From: SZUA-430 sp040381215
GTDB taxonomy: Bacteria > Pseudomonadota > Alphaproteobacteria > Micropepsales > Micropepsaceae
Direction: 5' to 3'
Length of the DNA stretch: 64,000 bases
Assembly: GCA_040381215.1 (NCBI GenBank)
Contig: JBEIHO010000004.1
Coordinates: forward strand, 1 to 64,000
The position numbers were made by a program, and so were the translations under genes. Under the pieces are notes generated by a model that was not told where the DNA came from, did not search any database, and worked only from the letters and a program-made list of their open reading frames with translations. Position 1 is the stretch's first letter; each line of letters opens with the position of its first letter. Shown piece by piece: positions 7,751 through 15,618 of this stretch.

Positions 7751-8966
7751 GAAAGCTCCAGGCCACCGCAGGAATTCGCCGAAGACACGCGAAGCGCTTC
7801 TCGACGCTGATGCTGCAACGCGATTGCTCGGCGTCAGCAGGAACACGCTCTACGCCTATGTGAGCCGCGGGCTCGTGCGCGCGACCGCGAACCCTGAAAA
7901 TCCGAAAGCCAGCCTCTATGCTGCTGCAGACCTCCATGCGCTCGTCGACCGGAAGACCCGCTTGCGCCGCCCGCGGACAGCCGCAGCAACCGCCCTCGAC
8001 TTCGGCCTGCCCGTGCTCAAGACCCGGCTGACCCATTTCGAGGACGGCCGTCTCTTCTACCGCAGTACAGACGCCATCGAGCTGTCACGCACTGCATCGC
8101 TCGAGGACACAGCCAGCCTCATCTGGAACACCGGGGGCTTTGATCCATTTGCAGGCCTGTCGTTCGACACGGCAACAATCCCGGGATGGAACGACGTCGC
8201 GAGCCAGTTCGCCGGCGCACCGGCAACGGACCGGGCCGCTGCCCTGCTCCCCCTTCTCACGCTCAATGCAAACCCCTATGCCGGGCAAGCAGGGCAGACG
8301 GCGTTCCGCGCTGCCGCCCGCCTGTTGCTTGCCGTCACGGCCGCAAGCGCTGGAATTTCCGGAAAACTAACGAGCCCCGTGCACAAGGCCATTGCAGGCT
8401 GTCTCGGCAAGCCACGCGAGGCCGAAAACATCCGCCGCGCGCTCGTTCTGCTTGCCGACCACGAACTCAACGCATCGACATTTGCAGTGCGCGTGGTCGC
8501 CTCTACCGGCGCGCGCCTGACCAACTGCATCCTCGGTGGCCTCGCAGCCCTGAGCGGCCCTCGTCATGGCGCAGCCAGCGAGAGGGCGCGGTCCTTTGTC
8601 GCCCAGGCGACATCGGCGACAGACGCCTTCCGGCTTGTTGGCGAAAAGCTCGAAGCGGGCGAGCACGTCCCCGGCTTCGGTCACTCCCTCTACGGCGAAG
8701 GTGACCCGCGCGCTCGGGAGCTTCTGTCACACATCAATCCTGACCCGATCGCCAGCGCCGTCGAACAGGCCGTCCGTGACTTGTCCGGAACTGAGCCAAA
8801 CATTGATTTTGCACTTGTAGCGCTTGAACGCGCCAGGGGCCTGCCGCCCGGCACAGCCCTCATGCTCTTCGCAATCGCCAGAACAGCAGGATGGCTGGCA
8901 CACGCCTTCGAACAGCGCGCGGCGGGCAACATCATCCGACCCCGGGCCGAGTATGTGAACGACTAG
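7749..8966 (+). CDS. Citrate synthase-family protein with N-terminal helix-turn-helix domain
   Basis: About 405 residues in two parts. Residues about 15-70 form a MerR/excisionase-like winged HTH: LLDADAATRLLGVSRNTLYAY, then RGLVRA and a short wing ending SLYAAADL. The rest is a citrate synthase domain keeping all three catalytic positions: His in SGPRHGAA, His in GFGHSLYGEGDPRA and Asp in PNIDFALV. The enzyme domain is thus not obviously dead, unlike many domesticated regulators. Start is uncertain: ATG at 7749 or TTG at 7731, neither with a Shine-Dalgarno sequence. It is divergent from a plain citrate-synthase gene. A metabolite-responsive regulator, or a DNA-tethered enzyme, are both inferences. 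Confidence 0.85.
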   Translation: MKAPGHRRNSPKTREALLDADAATRLLGVSRNTLYAYVSRGLVRATANPENPKASLYAAADLHALVDRKTRLRRPRTAAATALDFGLPVLKTRLTHFEDGRLFYRSTDAIELSRTASLEDTASLIWNTGGFDPFAGLSFDTATIPGWNDVASQFAGAPATDRAAALLPLLTLNANPYAGQAGQTAFRAAARLLLAVTAASAGISGKLTSPVHKAIAGCLGKPREAENIRRALVLLADHELNASTFAVRVVASTGARLTNCILGGLAALSGPRHGAASERARSFVAQATSATDAFRLVGEKLEAGEHVPGFGHSLYGEGDPRARELLSHINPDPIASAVEQAVRDLSGTEPNIDFALVALERARGLPPGTALMLFAIARTAGWLAHAFEQRAAGNIIRPRAEYVND

Positions 8967-9625
8967 CAGCCCTGGCCGCGCCCCTTGGGCTCAAGCAGTG
9001 CAAACGGGCTCGTCCGAACCCCTGGGTCGATCACACGCGCTGCCCGGACGCGGCCGACCATGAAGCCGGCAATCGCCAGCAGCACGCTTGCGATCTGCGC
9101 CAGGAACACGAGCCGCTCGCTGTCCACGACCATCCCCGTCGCCCCCGCCACCGAAGTGTCAGGCTTGAGAACGGCAAGAAAATCACCGGCAAACGTGCTT
9201 GCAAGCACATAGGCATCGGCAAAGACCCCCACATACCCCGCGTAGACGAACGACTCCTTCACGAACGCCTCGCCGGAAATGAAGCCATAGCCAAGGAAAC
9301 CAAGAACCATGCCAAAGGGCAGGAACGGCAGCATCGCAATGTTGATCAGCCGCCCCAGGGCCAGCACGACCTCAGCCCGCGTCAGGTCGAGGCAGCAGGC
9401 AATCAGGCTGAGGCTGGCGACAAAGCCAATGAAGAACAGGAACAGGGCGAGGATGACATCGCTGACCTGCCACAACGGGATGCCATAGATCCCGTGCGTG
9501 ACACCGGCAATCAGGATGGCCAGGACACCGTAGGTCAGCCACGCCTGCGCAAAGTCCTTGAGCACAAGCCCCCAATAGGCGAAAGGTCCTTCAGCTGCAT
9601 GCACAGCACCATGCCCATTGACCAT
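8963..9625 (-). CDS. Integral membrane protein of unknown function
   Basis: A 220-residue protein with four or five hydrophobic segments, for example LTYGVLAILIAGVTHGIY, ILALFLFFIGFVASLSLI, LPFLPFGMVLGFLGYGF and VFLAQIASVLLAIAGFMVG. It ends in a short polar tail with PKGRGQGC. I do not recognise a family. I prefer the ATG at 9625, which has AGAGGACG about ten bases upstream; the frame is open 20 codons further. Its end overlaps the end of the convergent HTH-citrate-synthase gene by four bases. The HPP-family gene diverges on the other side. Confidence 0.65.
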   Translation of the reverse strand: MVNGHGAVHAAEGPFAYWGLVLKDFAQAWLTYGVLAILIAGVTHGIYGIPLWQVSDVILALFLFFIGFVASLSLIACCLDLTRAEVVLALGRLINIAMLPFLPFGMVLGFLGYGFISGEAFVKESFVYAGYVGVFADAYVLASTFAGDFLAVLKPDTSVAGATGMVVDSERLVFLAQIASVLLAIAGFMVGRVRAARVIDPGVRTSPFALLEPKGRGQGC

Positions 9626-9732
9626 GTCCGGAACGTCCTCTTGTCGCCCGAAAAAACTAGCTTGCCGGTAAACGCGCGTAAACACACGCTTGGCGCGGCC
9701 GCACCCGGCGCCTTCCCGCGCGAGGCGTAATC

Positions 9733-10185
9733 GTGGTCCCTCAATCCATCCAGCGCGCCCTCTGCGGCGGCGCCGCCATCGCGCTCATGGTCGCCCTCGC
9801 GGACGCAACCGGGCACCCGCTGATGTCGCTGCCCTTCACGACGTCGATCGTCATGGTCCTGGGCAGCCCGGAAGTTGCCGCCGCCCACCCCCGACGCATC
9901 CTGGGCGGACACCTCGTCTGCGCCGCCAGCGGGGTCGTCTGCACCCTTCTCCTCGGGTTTGATCCCCTAGTCGCAGCGCTCGCCATTGCAGCAGCCATCT
10001 TCGCGATGCAGGCCCTCGACGTCTTCCATCCGCCCGCCGGCATAACCCCGATGATCATGGTCGCCACCAAGGCAGATCCGCTTTTCATCCTGTCCCCTGT
10101 CCTCGTCGGCGCTGTCATCCTCATCGCCTTTGCCGCGATTTGTCATGCATTGTCGGGAACCCCTTGGCTCAACCGGCGGGATTAA
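9733..10185 (+). CDS. HPP-family small membrane protein
   Basis: A 150-residue integral membrane protein with four hydrophobic segments and the features that define the HPP family: PFTTSIVMVLGSP, HPRRILGGHL, and HPPAGITP in the third segment, which gives the family its name. Related proteins have been linked to nitrite or anion transport in plant and cyanobacterial studies, but no substrate can be read from sequence here. The start is a GTG at 9733. It is followed by about 90 bases leading to the first member of the 375-residue paralogue array. Confidence 0.85.
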   Translation: MVPQSIQRALCGGAAIALMVALADATGHPLMSLPFTTSIVMVLGSPEVAAAHPRRILGGHLVCAASGVVCTLLLGFDPLVAALAIAAAIFAMQALDVFHPPAGITPMIMVATKADPLFILSPVLVGAVILIAFAAICHALSGTPWLNRRD

Positions 10186-10198
10186 CCCGAAGCTAACC
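10182..10198. promoter_or_regulatory. TTAA-N7-CTAACC, CtrA-like site upstream of paralogue 1
   Basis: TTAA (10182-10185), seven bases, then CTAACC. The alphaproteobacterial cell-cycle regulator CtrA binds TTAA-N7-TTAA(C), so this differs at one core position. An identical TTAA-N7-CTAACC occurs in front of the DUF2336 gene at 50855. It overlaps the stop codon of the HPP gene. Weak evidence on its own. Confidence 0.3.
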
Positions 10199-10229
10199 AT
10201 CGATTGGGTCCGCGCCGATAAACCAATGT

Positions 10230-10250
10230 TTACTGCACTAAGGCTAATGT
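10230..10250 (+). promoter_or_regulatory. Putative promoter motif of paralogue 1 (TTAC-N11-TAATGT)
   Basis: TTAC at 10230-10233 and a -10-like TAATGT at 10245-10250 lie exactly 48 and 33 bases before the start codon. The same two blocks recur at the same distances before the second and third paralogues. A TTTACTGC octamer is shared with paralogue 2. No good -35 is visible, so an activator-dependent promoter is possible. Confidence 0.4.
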
Positions 10251-10277
10251 GACGGTTCAATCGACCGGAACAAAGCC

Positions 10278-11405
10278 ATGCGCGCAAACACGGCCAGCAA
10301 GCCGAAAGCCAAGAACAGCCTTGCGAACCTCGGCCGCAGCTGCTCGACAGACCGCGTTCTCAACCTGTCGATGGTTCATCAGGATTTTCGCAACACGCCC
10401 GAGTACGCGCAGGCACCACTCTTCAGGAACCCGCGGCTCAACAAGTCGATTTTCCTCAAGCACACGCTGCGCATTCACGAACGCGAGAATCTACGCGGCC
10501 ACCGCATGTCGGTCACGAAAGTGATCCTGCCCTTTGACACAGGCGACCTCGGGCTCGGCGGCTTCAGCTGCTTCCTCAACGACCCGGACATCGAGAAGAC
10601 GATTGCGGCCCAGTTTGGCGGCGACGTCTCCTCCGAGCCGTTTCGCCGAGACATGCAAGTCCTGAAGATCATGGACGGACTTCCGACATTCGACCCCTTC
10701 CTCCTGCGCGAGCGGCTGAAGCGTGACGGTTTGAGCGTCGCTCGATGCTATTTCGACCTCTCCGAAGCCGACGCCAACCGGATGCGCGACTATGTGCAGG
10801 GAGAGATCCAGAAGATGGTCAGGCTCGCCCTCACGGGAGAAGCGAACTTCATGGAGCATTCGTCAACGATGACGCACAAGCTCATGACCGACGAAACCGC
10901 CTCGAGCCTCGAGCCCCTGCGCATGGTGCTGCAGCTCTCGGGCGAAGAATGGCGCGATGGCGTCTTCGCGTGGAAGGGCTTCCTTTATTACAGCTGGAAC
11001 ATCGAGGCGACCACGAAGTTCATGCCGGAACTGCAGCGCCAGCTCCTCGAGACCAAGGTCAAGGGCGCAACCCGCACCGAGATGAAGGAAATCGACGCCA
11101 TTCGTCGCCGCATCTCCTGCTGCCTGTCCTATCTGCACGGCGTCGCGACCGATGGCGTCACGCTCTACCGCACCGCCTACAAGGACCTGCTGGAGGGCAA
11201 GCCCAAGGCGTTCCAGGAATTCCTGCAGAATGCCCCCGCCCGCTTCCTCGAAGTCGGCGAGGCCTTCGGCATGATCATGCACATCAGGTCGTTCTGGAAC
11301 TTCCGGTTCAAGAACCTGAAAGGCGCTCTGCGGATCGAGGAAGCGCTGGACGTGTTCCACGACTTCGACATGCAGTTCGCCGCCATCTACGAGAAGCTGG
11401 ACTGA
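10278..11405 (+). CDS. Unknown 375-residue protein, paralogue 1 of 3
   Basis: First of three tandem genes coding for collinear 375-residue proteins without gaps relative to each other. There is no signal peptide or membrane segment, so it is probably a cytoplasmic, mostly helical protein of about 43 kDa. The best conserved blocks across the three are FRNPRLNKSIFLKHTLR, MSVTKVILP, LPTFDPFLLRERLKRDGL, LSEADANRMR, WKGFLYYSWNI, EIDAIRRRIS and LEVGEAFGMIMHI. I recognise no known domain or catalytic motif. A minimal GGA ribosome site sits eight bases before the ATG in all three genes. It is separated from the HPP gene by 92 bases. Confidence 0.7.
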   Translation: MRANTASKPKAKNSLANLGRSCSTDRVLNLSMVHQDFRNTPEYAQAPLFRNPRLNKSIFLKHTLRIHERENLRGHRMSVTKVILPFDTGDLGLGGFSCFLNDPDIEKTIAAQFGGDVSSEPFRRDMQVLKIMDGLPTFDPFLLRERLKRDGLSVARCYFDLSEADANRMRDYVQGEIQKMVRLALTGEANFMEHSSTMTHKLMTDETASSLEPLRMVLQLSGEEWRDGVFAWKGFLYYSWNIEATTKFMPELQRQLLETKVKGATRTEMKEIDAIRRRISCCLSYLHGVATDGVTLYRTAYKDLLEGKPKAFQEFLQNAPARFLEVGEAFGMIMHIRSFWNFRFKNLKGALRIEEALDVFHDFDMQFAAIYEKLD

Positions 11406-11522
11406 TCAACGACCAGGCGCATCGCGACTGGCACAGAGCGCTCCACTGCGCGCAACCTGACGAAGATGGCAAGTGCCGGCAGTCATTTCGCATTAAAACC
11501 TACCGCCCTGACAACCCACTAT

Positions 11523-11543
11523 TTACTGCGGCCACTCTAGAGT
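11523..11543 (+). promoter_or_regulatory. Putative promoter motif of paralogue 2 (TTAC-N11-TAGAGT)
   Basis: TTAC at 11523-11526 and TAGAGT at 11538-11543, at the same distances from the start codon (48 and 33 bases) as in front of the other two paralogues. TTTACTGC (11522-11529) is identical to the block upstream of paralogue 1. Confidence 0.4.
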
Positions 11544-11570
11544 ATCGCGTGACCCACTTGGACTACCGTC

Positions 11571-12698
11571 ATGCGACAGAATGCGGCCAGCAAGCTCAAA
11601 GCCAAGTACAACCTCGCAAACCTCAGCCATAGCTGCTCGACGGACCGGGTGCTCAATCTGGTTGGCGTCTACCAGGACTTCCGGACAACGCCGGAATACA
11701 CGCAGGCGCCACTCTTCAGGAACCCGCGCCTCAACAAGTCGATTTTCCTCAAGCATACGCTGCGCGCACACGAACGCGAACAATCCCGCGACCACCGCAT
11801 GTCGGTGACCAAGGTCATCCTGCCCGTGGACATCGCGGACCTCTCCCTCGGCGGCTTCAGCTGTTTCTTGAACGAACCCGACATCGAGCGAACGATCGCA
11901 TCGGTGTTCGGCGGAGACATTTCTTCCGAAACCTTCAGCCGCGACATGCAGATCCTGAAGACCATGGACATGCTTCCCACCTTCGATCCCTTCCTGCTGC
12001 GCGAGCGGCTGAAGCGCGATGGGATAGGCGTCGCGAAGTGCTATTTCGACCTTTCGGAAGCCGACGCCAATCGCATGCGGGAATATGTGCAAGGCGAAAT
12101 CCAGAAGATCGTCCGCCTCGCGCTCACCAGCGACGCACAGCATCTCGACCAGTCCTCGACGATCACTCACAAGCTCATGACCGACGAGACGGCCTCAAGC
12201 CTCGAGCCGCTGCGCCAGGTCCTCCAGCTCTCCGGCGACGAATGGCGCGAAGGCGTCTTCGCCTGGAAGGGCTTCCTCTATTACAGCTGGAACATCGATA
12301 CGACGATCAAGTTCATGCCGGAACTGCAGCGCCAGCTCCTGAACACGACGATCAAGGGCGCCAACCACCCTGAAATGCGGGAAATCGACGCCATTCGACG
12401 ACGCATCTCGCGATGCCTCCTGCACCTTCACGGTGTCACGACAGCCGGCGTGGAACTCTATCGCGCCGCCTACAACGACCTGATCGATGGCAAGCCCCGC
12501 TCATTCCAGGAATTCCTGAAGACGGCTGCCACCCGCTTCATCGAAGTCGGCGAAGCCTTCGGAATGATCATGCACATGCGATCATTCTGGAACTTCCGGT
12601 TCAAGCACCTCAACGGCCCGATGCGGGTTGAGGAAGCCCTCGACGTGTTCCGCGACTTCGACACCCAGTTCGCGGGCATCAACGAGCGGCTGGAGTAG
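11571..12698 (+). CDS. Unknown 375-residue protein, paralogue 2 of 3
   Basis: Second gene of the tandem array, the same length as its neighbours and aligning with them end to end without gaps. By eye roughly three quarters of positions match paralogue 1. Differences cluster at about residues 180-200 (after EIQKIVRLAL) and in the KTAATRF stretch, while the WKGFLYYSWNI and EAFGMIMH blocks are kept. No domain recognised and no export signal. It is preceded by 165 bases carrying its own TTAC/-10 motif, so the array does not look like a single operon. Function unknown. Confidence 0.7.
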   Translation: MRQNAASKLKAKYNLANLSHSCSTDRVLNLVGVYQDFRTTPEYTQAPLFRNPRLNKSIFLKHTLRAHEREQSRDHRMSVTKVILPVDIADLSLGGFSCFLNEPDIERTIASVFGGDISSETFSRDMQILKTMDMLPTFDPFLLRERLKRDGIGVAKCYFDLSEADANRMREYVQGEIQKIVRLALTSDAQHLDQSSTITHKLMTDETASSLEPLRQVLQLSGDEWREGVFAWKGFLYYSWNIDTTIKFMPELQRQLLNTTIKGANHPEMREIDAIRRRISRCLLHLHGVTTAGVELYRAAYNDLIDGKPRSFQEFLKTAATRFIEVGEAFGMIMHMRSFWNFRFKHLNGPMRVEEALDVFRDFDTQFAGINERLE

Positions 12699-12785
12699 GT
12701 CAATGACTGCCGCAAGTTAATGTCAAAACTGGCAGTGGCTAAATCACCTCAGGCTTCACTTTCTACCGCCCCGTTAAGTCACCTC

Positions 12786-12806
12786 TTACACCATCAAACC
12801 TAAACT
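12786..12806 (+). promoter_or_regulatory. Putative promoter motif of paralogue 3 (TTAC-N11-TAAACT)
   Basis: TTAC at 12786-12789 and TAAACT at 12801-12806, again 48 and 33 bases before the ATG. TTAA-GTCACCT-CTTAC (12774-12789) overlaps it and loosely resembles the TTAA-N7-CTAACC sites elsewhere. Confidence 0.35.
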
Positions 12807-12833
12807 GTCCCCTGAACCCGACGGACCGACTTC

Positions 12834-13961
12834 ATGCGTGCAACAGCGGCCAACAGGCTGAAAGCCAAGAACAGCCTGGCGAACCTCAGCCGCAGCTCAT
12901 CGACGGATCGCGTCCTCAATCTGACCACGGTCTATCAGGACTTTCGCAACACGCCGGAATACACGCAGGCCCCGCTTTTCAAGAACCCGCGGCTGAACAA
13001 GTCGATCTTCCTCAAGCATACGCTGCGCGCCCACGAACGCGAGGAAGGGGCCTACGACCGCATGTCGGTAACGAAGGTGATCCTGCCCTTCGACACCTCC
13101 GATCTCTCGCTCGGCGGCTACAGCTGCTTCCTTCATGACATGGAAATGGAGAAGACGATCTCCGCCCTGTTCGGCGGCGACATCTCGTCCGAACCCTTCC
13201 GCCGCGACATGCAGATCCTGCGGGTGCTGGACTCGATCCCGACATTCGACCCCTTCCTGCTGCGCGAGCGACTGAAGCGTGACGGCCTGGTCGTGTCCCG
13301 CTGCTACTTCGCCCTCTCCGAAGCCGACGCAAACCGCATGCGCGAATATGTCCAGGGAGAGATCCAGAAAATCGTTCGTCTCGCCGTCTCCCATTCGGAC
13401 GGTCATCTCGAACAGGCATCCGTCCTGACGCACAAGCTCATGACGGACGAAACCAATGCAAGCCTCGAACCCCTGCGTCAGGTTCTCCAGCTCTCCGGCG
13501 AGGAATGGCGCGACGGCGTCTTCGCCTGGAAAGGGTTCCTCTATTACAGCTGGAACATCGATGCGATCACCAAGTTCATGCCCGAGGTACAGCGGCAATT
13601 CCTCGAATCCAGGATCAAGGGCGCAACCCGCACCGAGATGCAGGAAATCGACGCCATCCGCCGCCGCATCTCCTGCTGCCTGGCCTACCTGAGCGGCATC
13701 GCCAATGACGGTGTTGAGCTCTACCGCTCGGCCTATAAAGACCTGATCGACGGCAAGCCCGGCACGTTCCAGGAATTTCTCAGGAACTCACCCGCACGCT
13801 TCCTCGAGGTCGGTGAAGCCTTCGGCATGATCATGCACATCAAGTCGTTCTGGCAGTTCCGGTGCAGGAACCTCGGCAGCACGCTGAACGCCGATGAAGC
13901 CCTCGACGTGTTCCGCGACTTCGACCGCCAGTTCTCGGCGATCTACGAAAAGCTCGATTGA
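12834..13961 (+). CDS. Unknown 375-residue protein, paralogue 3 of 3
   Basis: Third member of the array: same length, same conserved blocks, no recognisable domain. Distinguishing features are YSCFLHDMEMEKTIS in place of the FSCFLND-type segment, and FWQFRCRNLGSTLNADEALD near the C-terminus where the others have FWNFRFK. As in its neighbours, Cys residues recur in ISCCL and SRCYF. A strong hairpin (13964-13989) follows directly after the stop and closes the array. The retained full-length frames imply selection on all three copies. Function unknown. Confidence 0.7.
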   Translation: MRATAANRLKAKNSLANLSRSSSTDRVLNLTTVYQDFRNTPEYTQAPLFKNPRLNKSIFLKHTLRAHEREEGAYDRMSVTKVILPFDTSDLSLGGYSCFLHDMEMEKTISALFGGDISSEPFRRDMQILRVLDSIPTFDPFLLRERLKRDGLVVSRCYFALSEADANRMREYVQGEIQKIVRLAVSHSDGHLEQASVLTHKLMTDETNASLEPLRQVLQLSGEEWRDGVFAWKGFLYYSWNIDAITKFMPEVQRQFLESRIKGATRTEMQEIDAIRRRISCCLAYLSGIANDGVELYRSAYKDLIDGKPGTFQEFLRNSPARFLEVGEAFGMIMHIKSFWQFRCRNLGSTLNADEALDVFRDFDRQFSAIYEKLD

Positions 13962-13963
13962 AA

Positions 13964-13989
13964 AGCTGCTGCCTTGTCGGGCAGCAGCT
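13964..13989. terminator. Hairpin terminator after the paralogue array
   Basis: AGCTGCTGCC (13964-13973) and GGCAGCAGCT (13980-13989) form a perfect 10-base stem with a 6-base loop, right after the stop codon of paralogue 3 and before the end of the convergent acyl-CoA dehydrogenase gene. It is followed by a pyrimidine-rich stretch, not a clean T-run. Possibly bidirectional. Confidence 0.6.
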
Positions 13990-14002
13990 CTCCCTCTGTC
14001 CA

Positions 14003-15211
14003 TCAGAGCCCAAGCACCATCTTGGCCATGATGTTGCGCTGGATCTCGTTTGATCCGGCATAGATCGACGCCTTGCGCAGGTTGAAATAATAGGGCGCCG
14101 TCGTAACCGCATAGTCAGGCTGCGGCCATGGCTCGTTCTTCTTCTCCCACGGCGCCTGCACGAAGGGCATGGACGAATACTGGATGGCCTCGACCGCAAG
14201 CTCGGAGATCGCCTGCTGCAACTCGGTTCCGCGCGTCTTGAACAGCGAGGACTCCGCCCCCGGACGCTGGCCCGCCGACATGCGCGAGAAGAACCGCATC
14301 TCGGTATAGTCGAGCGCATCGATCTGGATCGACACCTCGGCAAGCTTGCGCCGGAAATCCGCATCATCCAGCAGCTTGCCGCCATCATGCCCCTCGACCG
14401 AGGCAATGCTTCGCACCTTCTTCAGCGAGCGCCTGAGACCCGATGCATAGGCATTGCCGCGCTCGAACTCGAGCAGGTACTTGGCATAGGTCCAGCCTTC
14501 GTCCTGCTTGCCGATCAGGTTCTCCTTGGGAACCTTCACGTTGTCGAAGAAGACCTGGTTGACCTCCTGCTCATGGTCCGGCGGCCCGTCGATCGTCACG
14601 ATCGGGCGCACGGAAATGCCCGGTGTCTTCATGTCGATCAGGATGAAGGAGATGCCTTCCTGTGGCTTCTTGCCGGGCGTCGTCCTGACCAGGCAGAAGA
14701 TCCAGTCAGCCCACTGTGCATGGGTGGTCCAGATCTTGGTTCCATTGCACAGGTAATGATCCCCCTTGTCCTCGGCCCGCATGTTCAGGCTGGCAAGGTC
14801 GGAACCCGACCCGGGCTCGGAATAGCCCTGGCACCACCAGACATCCGATGACAGGATCGGCGGCAGGAACTTCTTCTTCTGCGCCTCATTGCCAAAGCCC
14901 ATGATGACGGGCGCCACCATCTTCAGTCCCATGGGGCTGACCACGGGCGTACCTGCGGCCGCCATCTCGACATCGAAGATGTATTTCTGGTTGGTCGTGA
15001 AACCGGCACCGCCATACTCCGTGGGCCAGTTCACGGCCACCCAGCCGCGGTCGTAAAGGGCCTTCTGCCACTTCACCTGTCCCGCCTTGTCCAGATAGCC
15101 GTTCTTCGAACACGCCATCTTGTGACGCAGGTCCTCGTCGAAGCGCTCGGCGATGAACGCGCGGACCTCTTCCCGGAAGGCCTGATCCTGCTTGCTGAAA
15201 GCGAGTTCCAT
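14003..15211 (-). CDS. Acyl-CoA dehydrogenase
   Basis: A 402-residue FAD-dependent acyl-CoA dehydrogenase. It has the helical N-domain, then WCQGYSEPGSGSDLASL and IWTTHAQWADW from the FAD/substrate-binding middle domain, and a C-terminal helical domain ending IYAGSNEIQRNIMAKMVLGL. Where medium-chain enzymes have the catalytic Glu in YEGT, this has YAGS. Many proteobacterial and actinobacterial FadE proteins of this length share this, so the base may lie elsewhere or in a partner subunit. It is first of a run with the small ABM monooxygenase gene 5 bases upstream on the same strand. Substrate unknown. Confidence 0.92.
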   Translation of the reverse strand: MELAFSKQDQAFREEVRAFIAERFDEDLRHKMACSKNGYLDKAGQVKWQKALYDRGWVAVNWPTEYGGAGFTTNQKYIFDVEMAAAGTPVVSPMGLKMVAPVIMGFGNEAQKKKFLPPILSSDVWWCQGYSEPGSGSDLASLNMRAEDKGDHYLCNGTKIWTTHAQWADWIFCLVRTTPGKKPQEGISFILIDMKTPGISVRPIVTIDGPPDHEQEVNQVFFDNVKVPKENLIGKQDEGWTYAKYLLEFERGNAYASGLRRSLKKVRSIASVEGHDGGKLLDDADFRRKLAEVSIQIDALDYTEMRFFSRMSAGQRPGAESSLFKTRGTELQQAISELAVEAIQYSSMPFVQAPWEKKNEPWPQPDYAVTTAPYYFNLRKASIYAGSNEIQRNIMAKMVLGL

Positions 15212-15216
15212 GGGAC

Positions 15217-15504
15217 TTACGCCTTCTCCAGCATCTCGATCACGGGCCGACCATCGAGAACGGCGCCAAGCTTGGGCCCCGCCGCAACGAAATGAGCTGT
15301 CTTGCCATGCGCAGCCAGCGCCTCGGCATTGGCGTACTGCTCCATCACCACATAGGTCGACGGCGTCTTGGAGCGAAACAGGTCATAGAGCAGGCACCCC
15401 GGCTCGTTTTGCTTCACCTGTCCCGCCAGCTCGCGGAACACGGTCTCGAACTCAGCTTCCTTGCCCGGCTTGACCTTGATGGTGGCGAGGATCCCGACTG
15501 TCAT
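15217..15504 (-). CDS. Antibiotic biosynthesis monooxygenase (ABM)-domain protein
   Basis: A 95-residue single-domain protein of the dimeric alpha/beta barrel fold: VGILATIKVKPGKEAEFETVF opens the domain, with GCLLYDLFRS and YVVMEQYANAEALAAH following, the typical ABM/YgiN pattern. Such proteins are cofactor-free quinol monooxygenases or heme-degrading enzymes. No heme-binding Asn/Trp set is evident, so quinol or aromatic oxidation is likelier but unproven. It lies five bases before the acyl-CoA dehydrogenase on the same strand and is probably co-transcribed with it. Confidence 0.85.
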   Translation of the reverse strand: MTVGILATIKVKPGKEAEFETVFRELAGQVKQNEPGCLLYDLFRSKTPSTYVVMEQYANAEALAAHGKTAHFVAAGPKLGAVLDGRPVIEMLEKA

Positions 15505-15618
15505 GGCTGCACTCCCGTGATGGATGGAAAGTTGTGAGATGTGTCCAATAGACTAGAGCTTCTGCTGCAAGACAAGGCCGCGCCCGGAAACGGCCTGAAC
15601 GCAGCGGAAAGCATGCCT

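Noticed and set aside
9668..9683. GTAAAC direct repeats ten bases apart between the membrane protein and HPP genes
   Set aside because: Only two 6-base copies; too short to call an operator.
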